From Cornus controversa (lineage: Eukaryota; Streptophyta; Magnoliopsida; Cornales; Cornaceae): 64,000 bases of DNA. This document shows, in pieces, positions 1-12,400 of the stretch. How positions within the stretch are numbered: the first letter of the stretch is position 1; each line of letters opens with the position of its first letter. The notes beneath the pieces were generated by a model. It was not told the origin of the DNA. It searched no databases and saw nothing but the letters and a program-made list of their open reading frames with translations. The translations under genes and the position numbers were made by a program. Location: positions 15,232,853 through 15,296,852 of the forward strand of contig CM048848.1 in the NCBI GenBank assembly GCA_026545225.1. Reading direction: 5' to 3'.

Positions 1-425
1 AGTACTAATTGGTTGGGGAAACAAATGTGGATAGGAAGAGAAAGATGATCAATGGTGGAGAGAGAAGGAGTACTAATTAATTGGGAAAACAAATGTGGAT
101 AGGAAAAGAAAGATGATCAATGGTGGAGAGAGAAGTACTAATTGGTTAGAGGAACAGAGAGAGACGACATATTCTGAAAATTTGAGGGTTGATCGGATAA
201 TGGATTTGGATAAGAAGAGGAAAGATGATCAATGGTAGAAAGAGAGGGAGTACTAATTGATTGGGAAAACAAATGTGGATATGAAGAGAAAAATGATCAA
301 TGGTGGAGAGAGATGAACTAATTGGTTGGGGAAACAAATTTAGATAGGAAGAGAAAGATGATCAATGGCGGAAAGAGGGGTACTAATTGGTCAAAGAAAT
401 AAAGAGGGACATCATATTCTAAAAA
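1..425. repeat. Minisatellite of about 65-bp units with higher-order structure
   Basis: Degenerate units starting AGTACTAATTGGTT and ending GATGATCAATGGTGGAGAGA recur at about 1, 69, 135, 250, 312 and 380. The third and sixth units are a variant (with GACATCATATTCTAAAA-like sequence), so the order reads A-A-B, A-A-B with a higher-order period near 249 bp. The array probably continues left of the window. Short ORFs across it are not genes. Confidence 0.85.
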
Positions 426-920
426 TTTGAAGATATTTTAGTTCAATTCTTTTATGTTTTTAATGTTTTACAAAAATTAAGTTACTTTAATGCCACATCA
501 TCAAGTGGTTCCTCCAAATGAAACGATGTTGGTGGTACACTTCTCTGGGTAGTTTTATTTTGTATATATTGTCACTGTTTTGTATATTTATATTGATTGA
601 CAAACTCATGTGGACCTGACTAAGAAATTTCCATCTAGTATATGGGTTGAGGGACAGAAGAGCAGTGTTGCCAACTTACCACCAAACAAATCATAATTTG
701 CCATAAAACACTAACAATATGGTCCAAAAATAGGGCAAGCCTACTAACCCTATTTTTTTTTGTTTCTTTTTTGTTCTTCTCATTCTTTTAAAGGCAATCA
801 CAAACTGTAAATTTCTGGTAAGAGTCACACTCAACTTTATACTTTTTTGAAGCAATACTGTGATAGATAACAAATGAAAGAGCACAAACTTCTGGGAAAA
901 AACAAATGAAAGAGCAAACA
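426..920. other. AT-rich intergenic DNA, nothing recognised
   Basis: No gene, exon-like pattern or recognisable element was seen on either strand between the minisatellite and the CA/TA microsatellite. Confidence 0.5.
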
Positions 921-924
921 CACT

Positions 925-1005
<81 letters not shown>

Positions 1006-1017
1006 ATATCTATATAT
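925..1017. repeat. Compound microsatellite (CA)n(TA)n
   Basis: A run of CA dinucleotides passes directly into TA dinucleotides and then TATC/TATA. The apparent 'CVCVCV' ORFs on the reverse strand are translations of this repeat. Confidence 0.95.
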
Positions 1018-2550
1018 GTAATTGTATTTTATAGATGGAGATATTATGCATGATATATGTGAATTCTGAGGGACCCTCATCCCTCATTCTATGATTTTGT
1101 GTATGACAAGTGGGAATGCCACAACAAAGATGTGGGGCATGAAATTTTCGACTTTATGGGAGTGAAAAGGAAAGGTGTTCCAGCTCTTATTTGGCATTTT
1201 CCACTCCAACTTATATCGAAAAACTTTGAGACTTTTCTCCAGAATCACCAACTTGGGTCAAATTAATTTCTACAAGAATGATTCCTAGATAGCAACCAGA
1301 AAGTTATTCATGAAAGAAACTTTTGTATCAACTTAATTTTTGACTATATATATATATATATATATTAAACTCACGGCTTTTAGACTCAAACTCCCATCCT
1401 TATACTTTGTTAGTGTAAATTTTTACCGCCTTACTAAATTCCTGAAAACTTTTGGAATTAATGTTAAATTCAAAAAATGGTACTGAAATTTTTAACAACT
1501 ATTTTAGGCCCTGATTTTGGAATTGAACTTTTGGTGGGTAATTTTCAAAAAAGTCAGTTTAGAAAAGACTAAGGCTTTTGTTTATTTCAATTCTTTGAAA
1601 ATTATTGTCAAAAGTTATCTAAAAATAGGTTTTTAGAAAAAAATTCTAAAGATAACTTATTATTCTATCTTTTGAAAATACTCTAACAAAATTTAGGAGA
1701 TTTAGTTTCATTTTTCAGATAGAAATCTCTTATATATATACACCTCCTGTACTAAGCATTGTAAATCAAGTAGTGAAGATTATTTAAAATAGAGTGTCAG
1801 ATTAGTCATTATATTGATTGGTTGTGAGCTTGTAATTTTTGATATAATAACATTGAGGACAGCGACTATGTGATTTTGGTCGATCAAAGACTGACACACA
1901 AGTAAACGTGTCAACTTTATTAATTTTTTATTCCTTGTCAATATGTGAATTTTATGAAAGTGGCTAATAATTTCATTTGAATGATTGCATGACAACAAAC
2001 AGAGTCACCATTGAACAATTGTTTTTAAATGATTTTTTGAAGAATTAAACTAATTCAATTAATTTACATCTCTTCATCTGAATACAACCTTGTGGCAGCT
2101 AATAATTTGAGTCCAATAATCACAAAGTGGTTGACAAAAGTTACAAATCCTAATTATGTAGTTGTCTAAGTTTTGATTTGAAGCTTTTTATTGCATAGAG
2201 CTGTTGACACAGTTAATGACACTGAAAATATTGGATGGTATAGCTGTAAAAGCATTTTGTGGCTAAAAAGTTGAATGTAGTGGATGGGGTTGGTTCATAC
2301 TTCATAAATACCCACTCAAAGTGAAGAGTGCAAAGTTGAATGATATTGGAAAATCAATGATACTATGCTTAGCTAAGTAGAAAATAAAATAAAATAATAA
2401 ATGGAAAAGAAAGAAAGAAAAGTGAAGGTGGAGGGTGCACAATTATTGGCATCAAATGCTTATGGGGATTCGCACTGTTGAAGAATTCCAAGATCTGCAC
2501 ACTCCACAATTTCAATTATTAATACTTAAAACATGAAAAACCCCCCTTCT
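1018..2550. other. Intergenic upstream region of the DUF3755 gene
   Basis: AT-rich DNA with short TA tracts (near 1345 and 1730) and no coding signal. It probably holds the distal promoter of the gene that follows. No TATA box could be fixed with confidence; a CCATTGG (CCAAT-type) word lies near 2560, just before the likely transcript start. Confidence 0.4.
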
Positions 2551-2589
2551 CTGCTTCCCCATTGGCGGACCTCCTTTCTCAGTAGTGGG

Positions 2590-2752
2590 AGTAATAGTGG
2601 TGTTTTTAGAGAGAGAGAGTGTGAAAGCTAGAGAGAGAAAGAGAGCGCTAAAAACCAAAAGCAAAAGTAGTAGTAGTAGTAGTAGTAGTGATGAGAGTAA
2701 AAGGCAGTGGAACCAACTAGGGCTCCGACGGAAAGCTTTTGCGTTTAGAAAG
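2590..2752 (+). other. Probable 5'-UTR exon of the DUF3755 gene
   Basis: A GA-rich and (TAG)n-rich leader-like stretch ends in AAAG|GTAACC at 2752/2753, a good splice donor. The coding start is 731 bp downstream, just after AG dinucleotides at 3466 and 3477 that could be the acceptor. A 5'-UTR intron before the first coding exon would explain the layout. The 5' end of this exon is a guess. Confidence 0.45.
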
Positions 2753-3482
2753 GTAACCCGTCATCTCTCTCTCTGTGTTGCTTGCTGCTGTATATCTCCA
2801 TTTCGTGCGCCTGGCTTTTCTGTTATCTATCATTTTACCAGGTCTTGGATTCCAGATGGTATGAATTTGCTGGGAGCTTTAATGCTGTGAAGTTTGAAGT
2901 TTGTACATACTGTAATTGGGTCCATTGGGGAGTTGTACTTTCTCTTGTGGGTTTGTGGATTTTTGGAGTTGTAGGTGAGATTTGGTGCTTGGTTTTGAGT
3001 GGTCTTCCTGAGTTTCTACTTTTGCTTATTGTTGTCTGGTGGTGTGTGTGGATATGGGTTTAGATAGGTGACATGTTCTGCTATTTTGTGGATATGCCTT
3101 TTATCTGCTCAGCTGGGGAACCTAGGGTTTTGATTGAATGCTTTTGTTTGTGCTGAATTTCGGAGTCTGCTCTTCGGTTATGGCAATTTCAATATTGCAT
3201 CCATGGGGGCTGAACCTCGAATCTTTGTTGGGTATAAATTCTAGGGTTTCTACACTGTAAGGTGAACTTTTGGAATCTGAGCAGTGCTTTGATAAGGGAT
3301 ATAGGAATTCTTCTACCATATGATAGTTCTAGTTTCTTAGTTTGAAATGAGGCGGTGGATTTACGCTATGTAACAAAGGCTCTGTGGGTTCTTTTTGAAA
3401 TTTTCTTGGACTTGATACGCTGTGGGATATTGGGTTTTTGAAATTCTTGCGGGTATGCTGTGTTAGTGAAAAATTAGTGAAA

Positions 3483-3808
3483 ATGGCAGCTCAATCAAAC
3501 ACGGGTTTTCACCTTGACGAATCATTTGGCTCTGCTTTGACTCGACACGCGATATCATTCCAGTCAGGTGCAATCAACTGCACGTCAGACATGATTCCAA
3601 TGGGGAATTTCTATGGGGTAAATAGCACAGCAGGCATGATGTTACCAGGAAATTCCAACTTCATTAATAACAACTCAGGAATGACTCAGGCTGGGAATTC
3701 TTCTGGTTCCCTGCTTCTTGATTCTGTGTCAGTGCTCAAGCATGACACTGGTTTGGCTGTGGAGTGGTCCGTTGAGGAACAGTACAAGTTGGAGGAAGGC
3801 CTTGCCAA
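3483..3808 (+). CDS. DUF3755 gene, coding exon 1
   Basis: Encodes residues 1-108 and two bases of Lys109. It is Ser/Asn/Gly-rich, then enters the SANT-like domain. The donor is CCAA|GTAGGT; the next possible donor, four bases on, would include an in-frame TAG, so this one is chosen. Confidence 0.9.
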
Positions 3809-6427
3809 GTAGGTAGTTTCTTCTAGGTCTTGGTAGAATTTCTATCATTTAATATAATCTTTAATATATTCTACCTTAATGTACGCCTCTTGCTGCTCTT
3901 ATGGAGAAAATACTTGTAAAGTTGTATACTCAAATTCCTGCAAGATTTGTTTTTCGTTCCAAGCTGTTAGAGTTTGTTTTTGTAAATCTTCCTTAGCACC
4001 AACTATTTGCACTGTTCACAAATGAGATTCTGCTCGTTAGTTTGAGTAATGACAGAATGTATGGGAGGTCAGGTGTTCGATCCTTGAACTAATGATCTTA
4101 TATGTAACCTGAAGGATAGGAAAAGAATGAATGCTGTGGTAATAAACGATAATTGTATTTTCTGTTAACATTTTGATTCTTTAGTGTTAGAATACATCTA
4201 TCAAATTGGTTGGTTACCATTATGTCGACTTCAGTTCCTCATCATGACTCAATTATCATTTGAACATGCATCCAAGATTCTGAGTCTCACAATTTCTCAG
4301 CCTTTCTTTTTTGTTTTGAAACTCGAAATGTTTATAGTTATGCTTCAACTTCTTTCACCTTTTTAATTTCACAATTTTAGAATTTATTCCATTTCTTATT
4401 GTGTCGCTGTGGGTCAGTTCCCAATAGTGGTATATGTCATTACTTCCTACATAACATATTGATGTTAATCTGTCGATCCTCCTGTTTGAAATTTGTAGAT
4501 ATGCTGAAGAACCCAGTATTATGAGGTATGTCAAGATTGCAGCCACATTGCGTGACAAAACTGTACGTGATGTTGCTCTGAGGTGTAGGTGGATGATGGT
4601 GAGATCCTCGGTTCTTAAAATTATGCCCTTTGATCTTCTTTCATTATAAGAAAAATCATGTGATGTAAAATATAAAAGAAAAAAAAAAGTTGTTCAGCAT
4701 GGTTCAAGATTTTTATTTTATTTCTTTTCCACCTTTCCCCTTTACTTGCAACAACTAATGACAGGTAGCAGGTGGTGGGGTGCCCTAGTCCTTTTTATTG
4801 ATTGTTATACTCTGTGCAATCAAAATTTTTTATCTGAACTTTTAATCGATTTGGATCTCCTAGGCTGTTAAATAGAAAAATAAGTTCTCAGGCTTGCAAC
4901 TCTTCAGCTCTTTGAATGTATCTTTAGGTTATTACTTATCATTTTGTAATCTTGATTGGAGGGGGTTGAATTTGGCCTGCAAATATAATTTAAATACAAT
5001 TCAGTTTTTAAGTCTAATTTTAACAATATTTCTTCTCTGCTTTTATGCAAATCATGGCTATGTGTTCAAATGTCTTAAAATTTACAATCTCATTTTTATT
5101 AAGGCACCATCTTTGATTTATCAAAAAAAATTAAGGCACCATCTTTGGACAAAGATGCTAACCCACATATTGTTTGAAGTGCTATAAAAACTTAGAACAC
5201 GATTAGAAAGAGTTATAAACCTACATAACATAACCTGCTCAAGCAAGGTTGTAAGTGCTATGATAAGTTGAATATACTTATGGTGTTTTAACATGTGATG
5301 GAACTTTTTCCATTTGAAAAGTATGCAACGTGATGGAACTTTTGCCATTTTAAAGTATACTTCAAGAAATTTAATGGATAAAAAAGATTATATTTTATTC
5401 AGTGAGTACCAAAATTCAGCTATGATCTAACCAGTTTCTATTCAGATGCAAAATGATGTCAGAGCTATTTGGTTATGGCTTTATGGTCAAATATTACCAA
5501 GTTAATCGTAAAAAATAATTATGTAAATGTAATGAATTTAATTATATTATTGACCTTTTATCCTTGCTTAAATGAGAACATTGAGATGGATGATCGAAGT
5601 GATTAGAAGAGATGAGGTTAATAATCGATGTGAGGATAAAAATGGGCCTATTAGTGATAACATAAGAGAAAGGCGACTTAGGTAATATGGACATTGTTAT
5701 GACACAGTCACGAACCTAGCAACAATCACGAAACACAACAGAAAATGAAACAAGCACCACACACAGAACACAAGAAGTTTCGTGGTTCGGCGACGTGCCT
5801 ACGTCCACAGCGAAGATCTGACAAAAGATTTCACAATGCGAAAATCAGGAGATTACAAGTTTCAGCCCCCAAACCCCAACTCTCGCTCTCACTCTCATTT
5901 TTGCGATTTTCAGTGTTTTCTCTTATCCCACTACAAACCCTAGATTCCCTTATATACTGGGCTACAAGAGAGTCTTAAACAGGGTCCAAAACCCGCAAGA
6001 GAAAAAACGGATCAAAATTTTGACAACAATGATGATGATGATCGACCTTTTATTCTTCTTTCTTTTTTTCTTTTTTCCAGTGGAGAGGGGGCTCTCATCT
6101 CTAGAGTTCCTATAGGAACTAATTTCTATTCTCTTTCTCTTCTAGTCATTGAGCCTTCTTAGTCTAAAAGTATATGGTGATTGAACTGAATTCTTATCCT
6201 TGTGTTTTGTTTTTTTTATTTTAGAAAAAAAAACATAAACTAAATATTTTTTCTAGGTTGAGCTGGACTGTGTTGTGCCTAAATGTATGTAGTCCAAACC
6301 AACCTTAAATGATACAAGGGCTTTCTAGTTTTGGGTTGTGCAGGGTAGTTGGGCTTAAATTTCAAGCCCTAGCTTGGTTTATAGTAAGGAGAGTCTATCG
6401 CGCAGGGTGAGCAGAGATGATAATTGC

Positions 6428-6482
<55 letters not shown>

Positions 6483-9400
6483 TAATAAAAACAATTATCA
6501 CGTTAGCTTTCGACATCCATTGGCAAATATTTTCGCGTTGACGATACAGTCAAGATGAGTGTGACCCTGTTTTAACTACAACTTTTATCTATGGGCTATG
6601 CTGGGTTGGAATTGGATATATATTCTATGTCCAAGCTTTTTTAAAATAGGAACAACCTATATGGCAGTTTAGGCCGCTGGATTTAGATTGCCCTTTGAAT
6701 CGTCTTTATTTTGCTTTATTTGTTCTCAAAATTTATTAGGGTAAATTATACTGACTTCCATAAGATTAGGCCTAATTACAGACGGCATAAAAAAAAGGAC
6801 CTTAAGTACACTGATCTCCCTTGTGAATGTTAGTAAGCTCATGATGTTAAGTAATGTTGTGAAATGTCTTTTTTACCCTATATGATTTAATAGTATTTTA
6901 ATGAAAAAAATCATACCATGCCAAAAAGTCTATATTACCCCAATAAAAGTAAAATCTCATTTTATTCCTTTTTCTATCCTCTCCCTTATCCCTCTGTGTT
7001 CTCTCTTTCCTCTCCACCTCCTTCGACTGCCGCCATCTCCTCCCACCACTTCCACAGCCACCACCATGACCACCTCTCTCCAATCTCCTCTCCTCTCCAC
7101 CTGCTCCTGCTGTAACCTCCTCCCACCACCATATTTTGAAAGAATAGGAGAGCAAATTTTAATGGTTTAGATGTATATGTACTAGATTAGGTTTTTGTTC
7201 TTTGAGATTGGTGTGTAACTAGTTATGTTCTTTGAGATAGTGTGTATATATATATGTAGTACATACACCAATTTTAATGGTTTTGAGATGGTATATATAT
7301 TATATATGTAGTACATACACCAATTCTTTATAGTTGAATGTGTATGTATGTACTTGTATATATATATATGTAAGAGAGAGAAAGCATGATGCACACATGT
7401 GGGTCTCTAAGATGCACTGTAGTTTCCACTGTAGCCATGAACGCAAACCACAAATCAATGGAAAGAAAAGAAAGAGAGAGCTAAAGAGTTAAATGTGAGG
7501 ATTAAACTAATATATGTATAGGTATATATATGTTACGACAAACAACCGCGAACCAAACAGAACCATGAAACATGATAGAAAACGAAACAAGCACCACACA
7601 TAGAACACAAGAATTTACGAGGTTCGGCGATGTGCCTAGTTCACAGCGAAGATCCAGTGAAAGTTTTTAGCCCCAAAACCCTAGCTCTCGTTCTCTCAAT
7701 CTATTTATGCGATTTTCAGTAATTTTTTTTCTTGATCCCAATCCAAACCATAGATGCCCTTATATAGCGGGATACAAGAGAGTCCTAATCAGGGTCCAAG
7801 ACCCGCAAGAAAAAAATGGGTCATAAAATTTTTCCCGGGTTTAGGTAAAAATCAGGTTGCAACGCAACTCGAGCCGAGACAAATCGGGCCACAACACAAC
7901 AATATACACATATATATTAAGTCTCTAGAAATCATGAAGTGAGGAAGAAGGATTGAGAGTTTTAGAGAGACAAAAAGAGAGGAGAGAAAGCTTTGTATTA
8001 ACTTAACCTAAGGGTATATTGGTCCATAAATAAATCACACACTTGGGTACTCTTGATAAGTAGTACTCTTGTAAATTTACAGCACCTTGTAAGACTACTA
8101 ACATCTTTTCACATGAGGCGGAAGGGTAAATTAGTCATTACACAAATATTCTTGGACAGTTTTAACAGCTAGTTAAGGGGAGGGGCTGTTGAGCGCACAT
8201 GCCAAACCTTAGGGGACTACATTTAACATAGGCCATTCTTGTATGGTATGTGTAATTTGACCAAACTTTAGGGAGATCAGTGTGTTTTACCCAATCTATT
8301 ATGGAGCCATGGCAAAACTCGTCTACAGGAATATATATATATATATATATACTTTTTCCCTGGAACAGACATGCAAGTATTTTGTATTTGGTGCTCTACT
8401 GCTCTGTTTGTGGGCTTGAATGGATTCAAAGACTGCGAGCTTACCCCAAGGCCCTCTATCCCAATGGTATTAGGGGTTCTTCTTATATGACCACATTAAT
8501 CACAAATTAAGCCTTGCCAATATAGTTCATCGTTCTCTTAATAAAAAAAGAAAAAAAGGTTTTACAGAATTTCCTATGAATTGCAAGAGAATAAACTGGA
8601 AAAATTTATTTTACAGTCTATTACATTGCAAATAAAAAGATGTTTTTGAATCTGACGACAGACAAGTATAGTTTTCTTCTTCTTCTTCTTCTTCTTTTTT
8701 CGTTTTTCTTTTTGTTTTTTGTTTTGTGGAACAACCTAACAATAACACAAAAAATCCGACCTTTGCCATTTGATACACTGTCTGCTTAGAACATACCACA
8801 TCGGATAGATGTGTGGCATAACAGGTGAACCATACTGGGCCATGAACCATGGCTGCCACCTGCAAAACCAACTGTCTTTGCATGCTTGGGTTCATTATCT
8901 GTGTTTCCTGCTCATTCCTGCCTATTCATACATAAGGTAGAGTTTTACATATGTCATGCATTGAAGAATGCATTTGCACACTTAAATAATTTTAGGGCTA
9001 CATGTTTACTTAAATAATTTTAGGGCTATGTGTTTACTGAAAAAAGCTTACCTAGTTAGCAACTATTTTACAGAGAAAGAGAAGGAAACATGAAGACCAA
9101 AACGTGGTGAAGAAAGTGAAAGATAGGAAGGTATGCATATGCTACTCACGTATGGTTTTTCAGTTTTCATATTGGATGATATTGTCAAAATGACATTAAG
9201 TTGAAGTCGCCTAAGATATCAAGTAGAAATATTGATGTCTGAAAAAGAATATATACATCCCATACGCCTATAAGATATATCATCACCTTGCCTTTTAAAA
9301 ATTACAATAGTTACCATGGTGCCTTTCTTAAAATGTTTGAGTTGGCCATTTGGATCCTGTTGTCATTCTTGCTGAGATGCTTATATTTACTCATACCATC

Positions 9401-12400
9401 AGGTTTTGTGGAGACCTGGGTTCAAATTATCTCTTGAGCTAAAGTACCTTATCCACCATCTTGCCTCTTGAATATAAGAAAAAATATTTATTTTTCTTGT
9501 TAATATATAATATCTTCAGCCTTTCCAGCCTCCTTTTTTACAATTTCAATTCATTTACAGGTTCAGCTGATAAAAATTACACTATCAATTTACTTTGGAA
9601 GATGGATTGGTTGTTTTTCAAAATATGGTTGTATTTATACCACTATGTCTACAAGACTTTTGGTTTTGCTTGTTCATGCGCTTTCAGTCAATTACTATCA
9701 TAGGTAGACAAATGATAAAAAAAAAAAAAATCTATTTTAATCGAATTTTCATAACTCCATTGAGTTAGTGTCTCAACACAAACATGATTCCCTTTAATTT
9801 AATGAATTAATCGAGATCTTTAGGATGTAATGTTGATTGAAGAACTAGTATTCTAAAGGTCATACTTCTCTAGGATAAATTGGCGGAGTCATCCTCCAAT
9901 ATATCAGCTTCACCGTTAAACATGGCTGCATATCCCCTTTTCATGCCCCATCGGGACCAGAGCGAACATATGCCTTGTGAAGGTTAGTGTTTTGTCTTTA
10001 TCTCGAGGATCTTTGTTTTCTTCCTTTCTCCTTCCAAAATGTAATATGGTGGTGTAATTCCTTACAATTTGAAATGATTGGTTTAAGTTCCTCTTATTTT
10101 TACAATGTAATGCTTTTTTTATGTTTGTTCCCCTTATTTTTCAAAACAAACAATAATGGCTAAAATAATATGATGGTTTCAGAGCTGCATGGACATGGTA
10201 CAATATGGATTACGGACACATTGGCATAGTAAATTTGTAAAAAAGGCAAACATAAACATTGTGGGGACACGACAGTAAATATATATGCATGTATGCTTAT
10301 GTGAGTGTGAGTTTATATATATGTGCATGCAAATAAAATTACAAGGACTCCTTTCTTTCACTATCCCAACTCCTCTACCTAACTCTCGATATGTCGAATT
10401 TATGATTTCAATTAACTAACGCATAATCCCCTTTTTCTCAAAATTATATTGTCTTATAGTAAAAGAAAGTCGTAATGCAATGTCAAAGGTATATTGATCA
10501 CTCGTGAGAATTTGGACATGTCAAAATCTGTTTGAACTGTTTCTTGTAGTGTTCAAGAAATGTTGCTGTCTGACATGTAACTGACCTGGGTAGGCTCCTC
10601 TTTAGAAGTGTCTCTGCTTCTTAGGTTCAAGGTGAGGACAGAAAATGAATCTCAAAACTTCTCTCTTTGTCAAGGATTTTTTTTCCCGCTGTATTTCACA
10701 CCATGATAAATTTACCCTAGTGCGGAAGTTAAGTGTTGTTCAAGTGTCATTATATATCCAGCATGTATAATTAATCTGCGTAGCCTCTTTTGAATTCTCT
10801 AGAGGTTTTAACTCTTTGTTCAGATTTAACTTATGAGACAACGTTTTGACATCTATCTGGGTTTAAGTTGAAGCCCTTCGGGCACAGAGTTAGTTCATTG
10901 CAACTGTTCGACTCATGATAGGTTTTAAGCTTTAGAAATAGTGTAAACTTCTGTTTCTGATGTAAAATGGCCAAGCTTACCATATTCACTGATACGTCAA
11001 GCATATGCTCATACCTATAGCAGCTTGTATGATTCTATTGCGTTGTGTCATTTGCAGGTGGATCATAGGACTTGATAGCATCAGATTCACTAATCATAAA
11101 AAAAGTTAATTAAATAATTTGATACTGCTTTCCTTGATTAAAGAGTTTAATTAGAATGAAGGGATATGGTGAGAAAAGAGGGTAGTTGTTCTGGTTTACC
11201 TAAATTGCTTTATCATCAATGGACATGATTCAGTCGGCCCATGAAGCATCTCTTGTGTGTTATTGTAAAAACAGTTATTAAGAACGTCATATTTCATGGA
11301 CAGATTGTTAAATGGTTAAGAAAAATTAATGTGGTTTGAATGCAGATGCTGACATGGATTGCTTGTAAGGTTTGAAAGGGTAAAATTGAAAATGAGCGTG
11401 TTTGTGAGACGATTTAAATAACATTATTGGAGAAAAAACAATTGACTAAGATAGATTGGTACCAGTGAGGAAGAGAATCGACATTGAGGGTAATTATAGG
11501 GAAGGGGAAGGGAAAGACCACTACTAACATGAACTGAGATAGTAAGGAAAGATATAATAGTATGTAATTCAATTGAGATGATGGCCTTAAGTAGAGCTGA
11601 ATTTCAATATAGGATTTATGTAGCTGATGCAGGAGCATCCTAGGTGTGGCGCATCCCCGCACTGAAGTATGTCCCGCCTCGATTGACTGGCACCCTGGGC
11701 TATAAGATAAAGGGATTGGTTCTGCCTTTCCAATCAGTCGCGGCTTTTGGGATAAATGGTTGGGCCTCCCTGCATTAAGTGGTATCAGAGCAAGATGTCT
11801 CGAGTTCGAGACTCTTCCAGTGTGGGTGTATGATGCAGGAGCATCCTACGTGTCACGCTCCAAATTCCAACACACAGAAGGACATGAAAAATGGAGGTGA
11901 TTAAATAAAACCTCAATACCTTACAACTACAAACAAGCTTTGATACCAAGCTGTCACCCCGACTTCCAACACCAAAACAGATATAGGAAATTAGGTGTGA
12001 ATGTAGGATGAAATTACCAAAATACCCCTCTTGAGACCACTTTCATCCAAACCGAGTCTCAATACCGCGGAAGCGACTTTTAACACACATTTACATCATT
12101 ACAACTAAAATATAACAGAGTTACATACATACATCTAAATGTAACTTGTCCAACCATATCCAAATATACACAATTGTCCTAACATAGAGAAGACTAATGC
12201 TTAACAATATAAAAGTACCCATGTCTAGAATGCTAATACATCCGTTCCACACACAAAATATATAGTTCTTCTCAAAATGCCCACACATGGCATATATATA
12301 TACCATAAAAACATCCAAAGCCCAAAAGAAGGCCCGAGGCCTTTACCACGGTAATCAAGCATTATCCACAACCAACGCTTTATTTGTAAAAAGGTTTGTA

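Noticed and set aside
691-1080. 129-aa and 61-aa reverse-strand ORFs rich in Cys-Val
   Set aside because: They are translations of the CA/TA microsatellite; no conserved domain and no splice context.
3438-3482. Upstream in-frame extension of the first DUF3755 coding exon
   Set aside because: It begins at TTG, not ATG, and the family's N terminus starts at the ATG at 3483.
4033-4140. tRNA-like A box and GGTGTTCGATCC B box suggesting a SINE
   Set aside because: No second end, poly-A or target duplication could be shown; a similar GGTTCAAAT word near 9420 is equally weak.
5695-6033. Target duplication for solo LTR copy 1
   Set aside because: Flanks GACAT and ATGAT do not match; the right end may be truncated.
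6898-7170. Overlapping ORFs on both strands (85, 89 and 65 aa)
   Set aside because: Low-complexity CT/CCACC sequence inside the MULE-type element; no start context or similarity.
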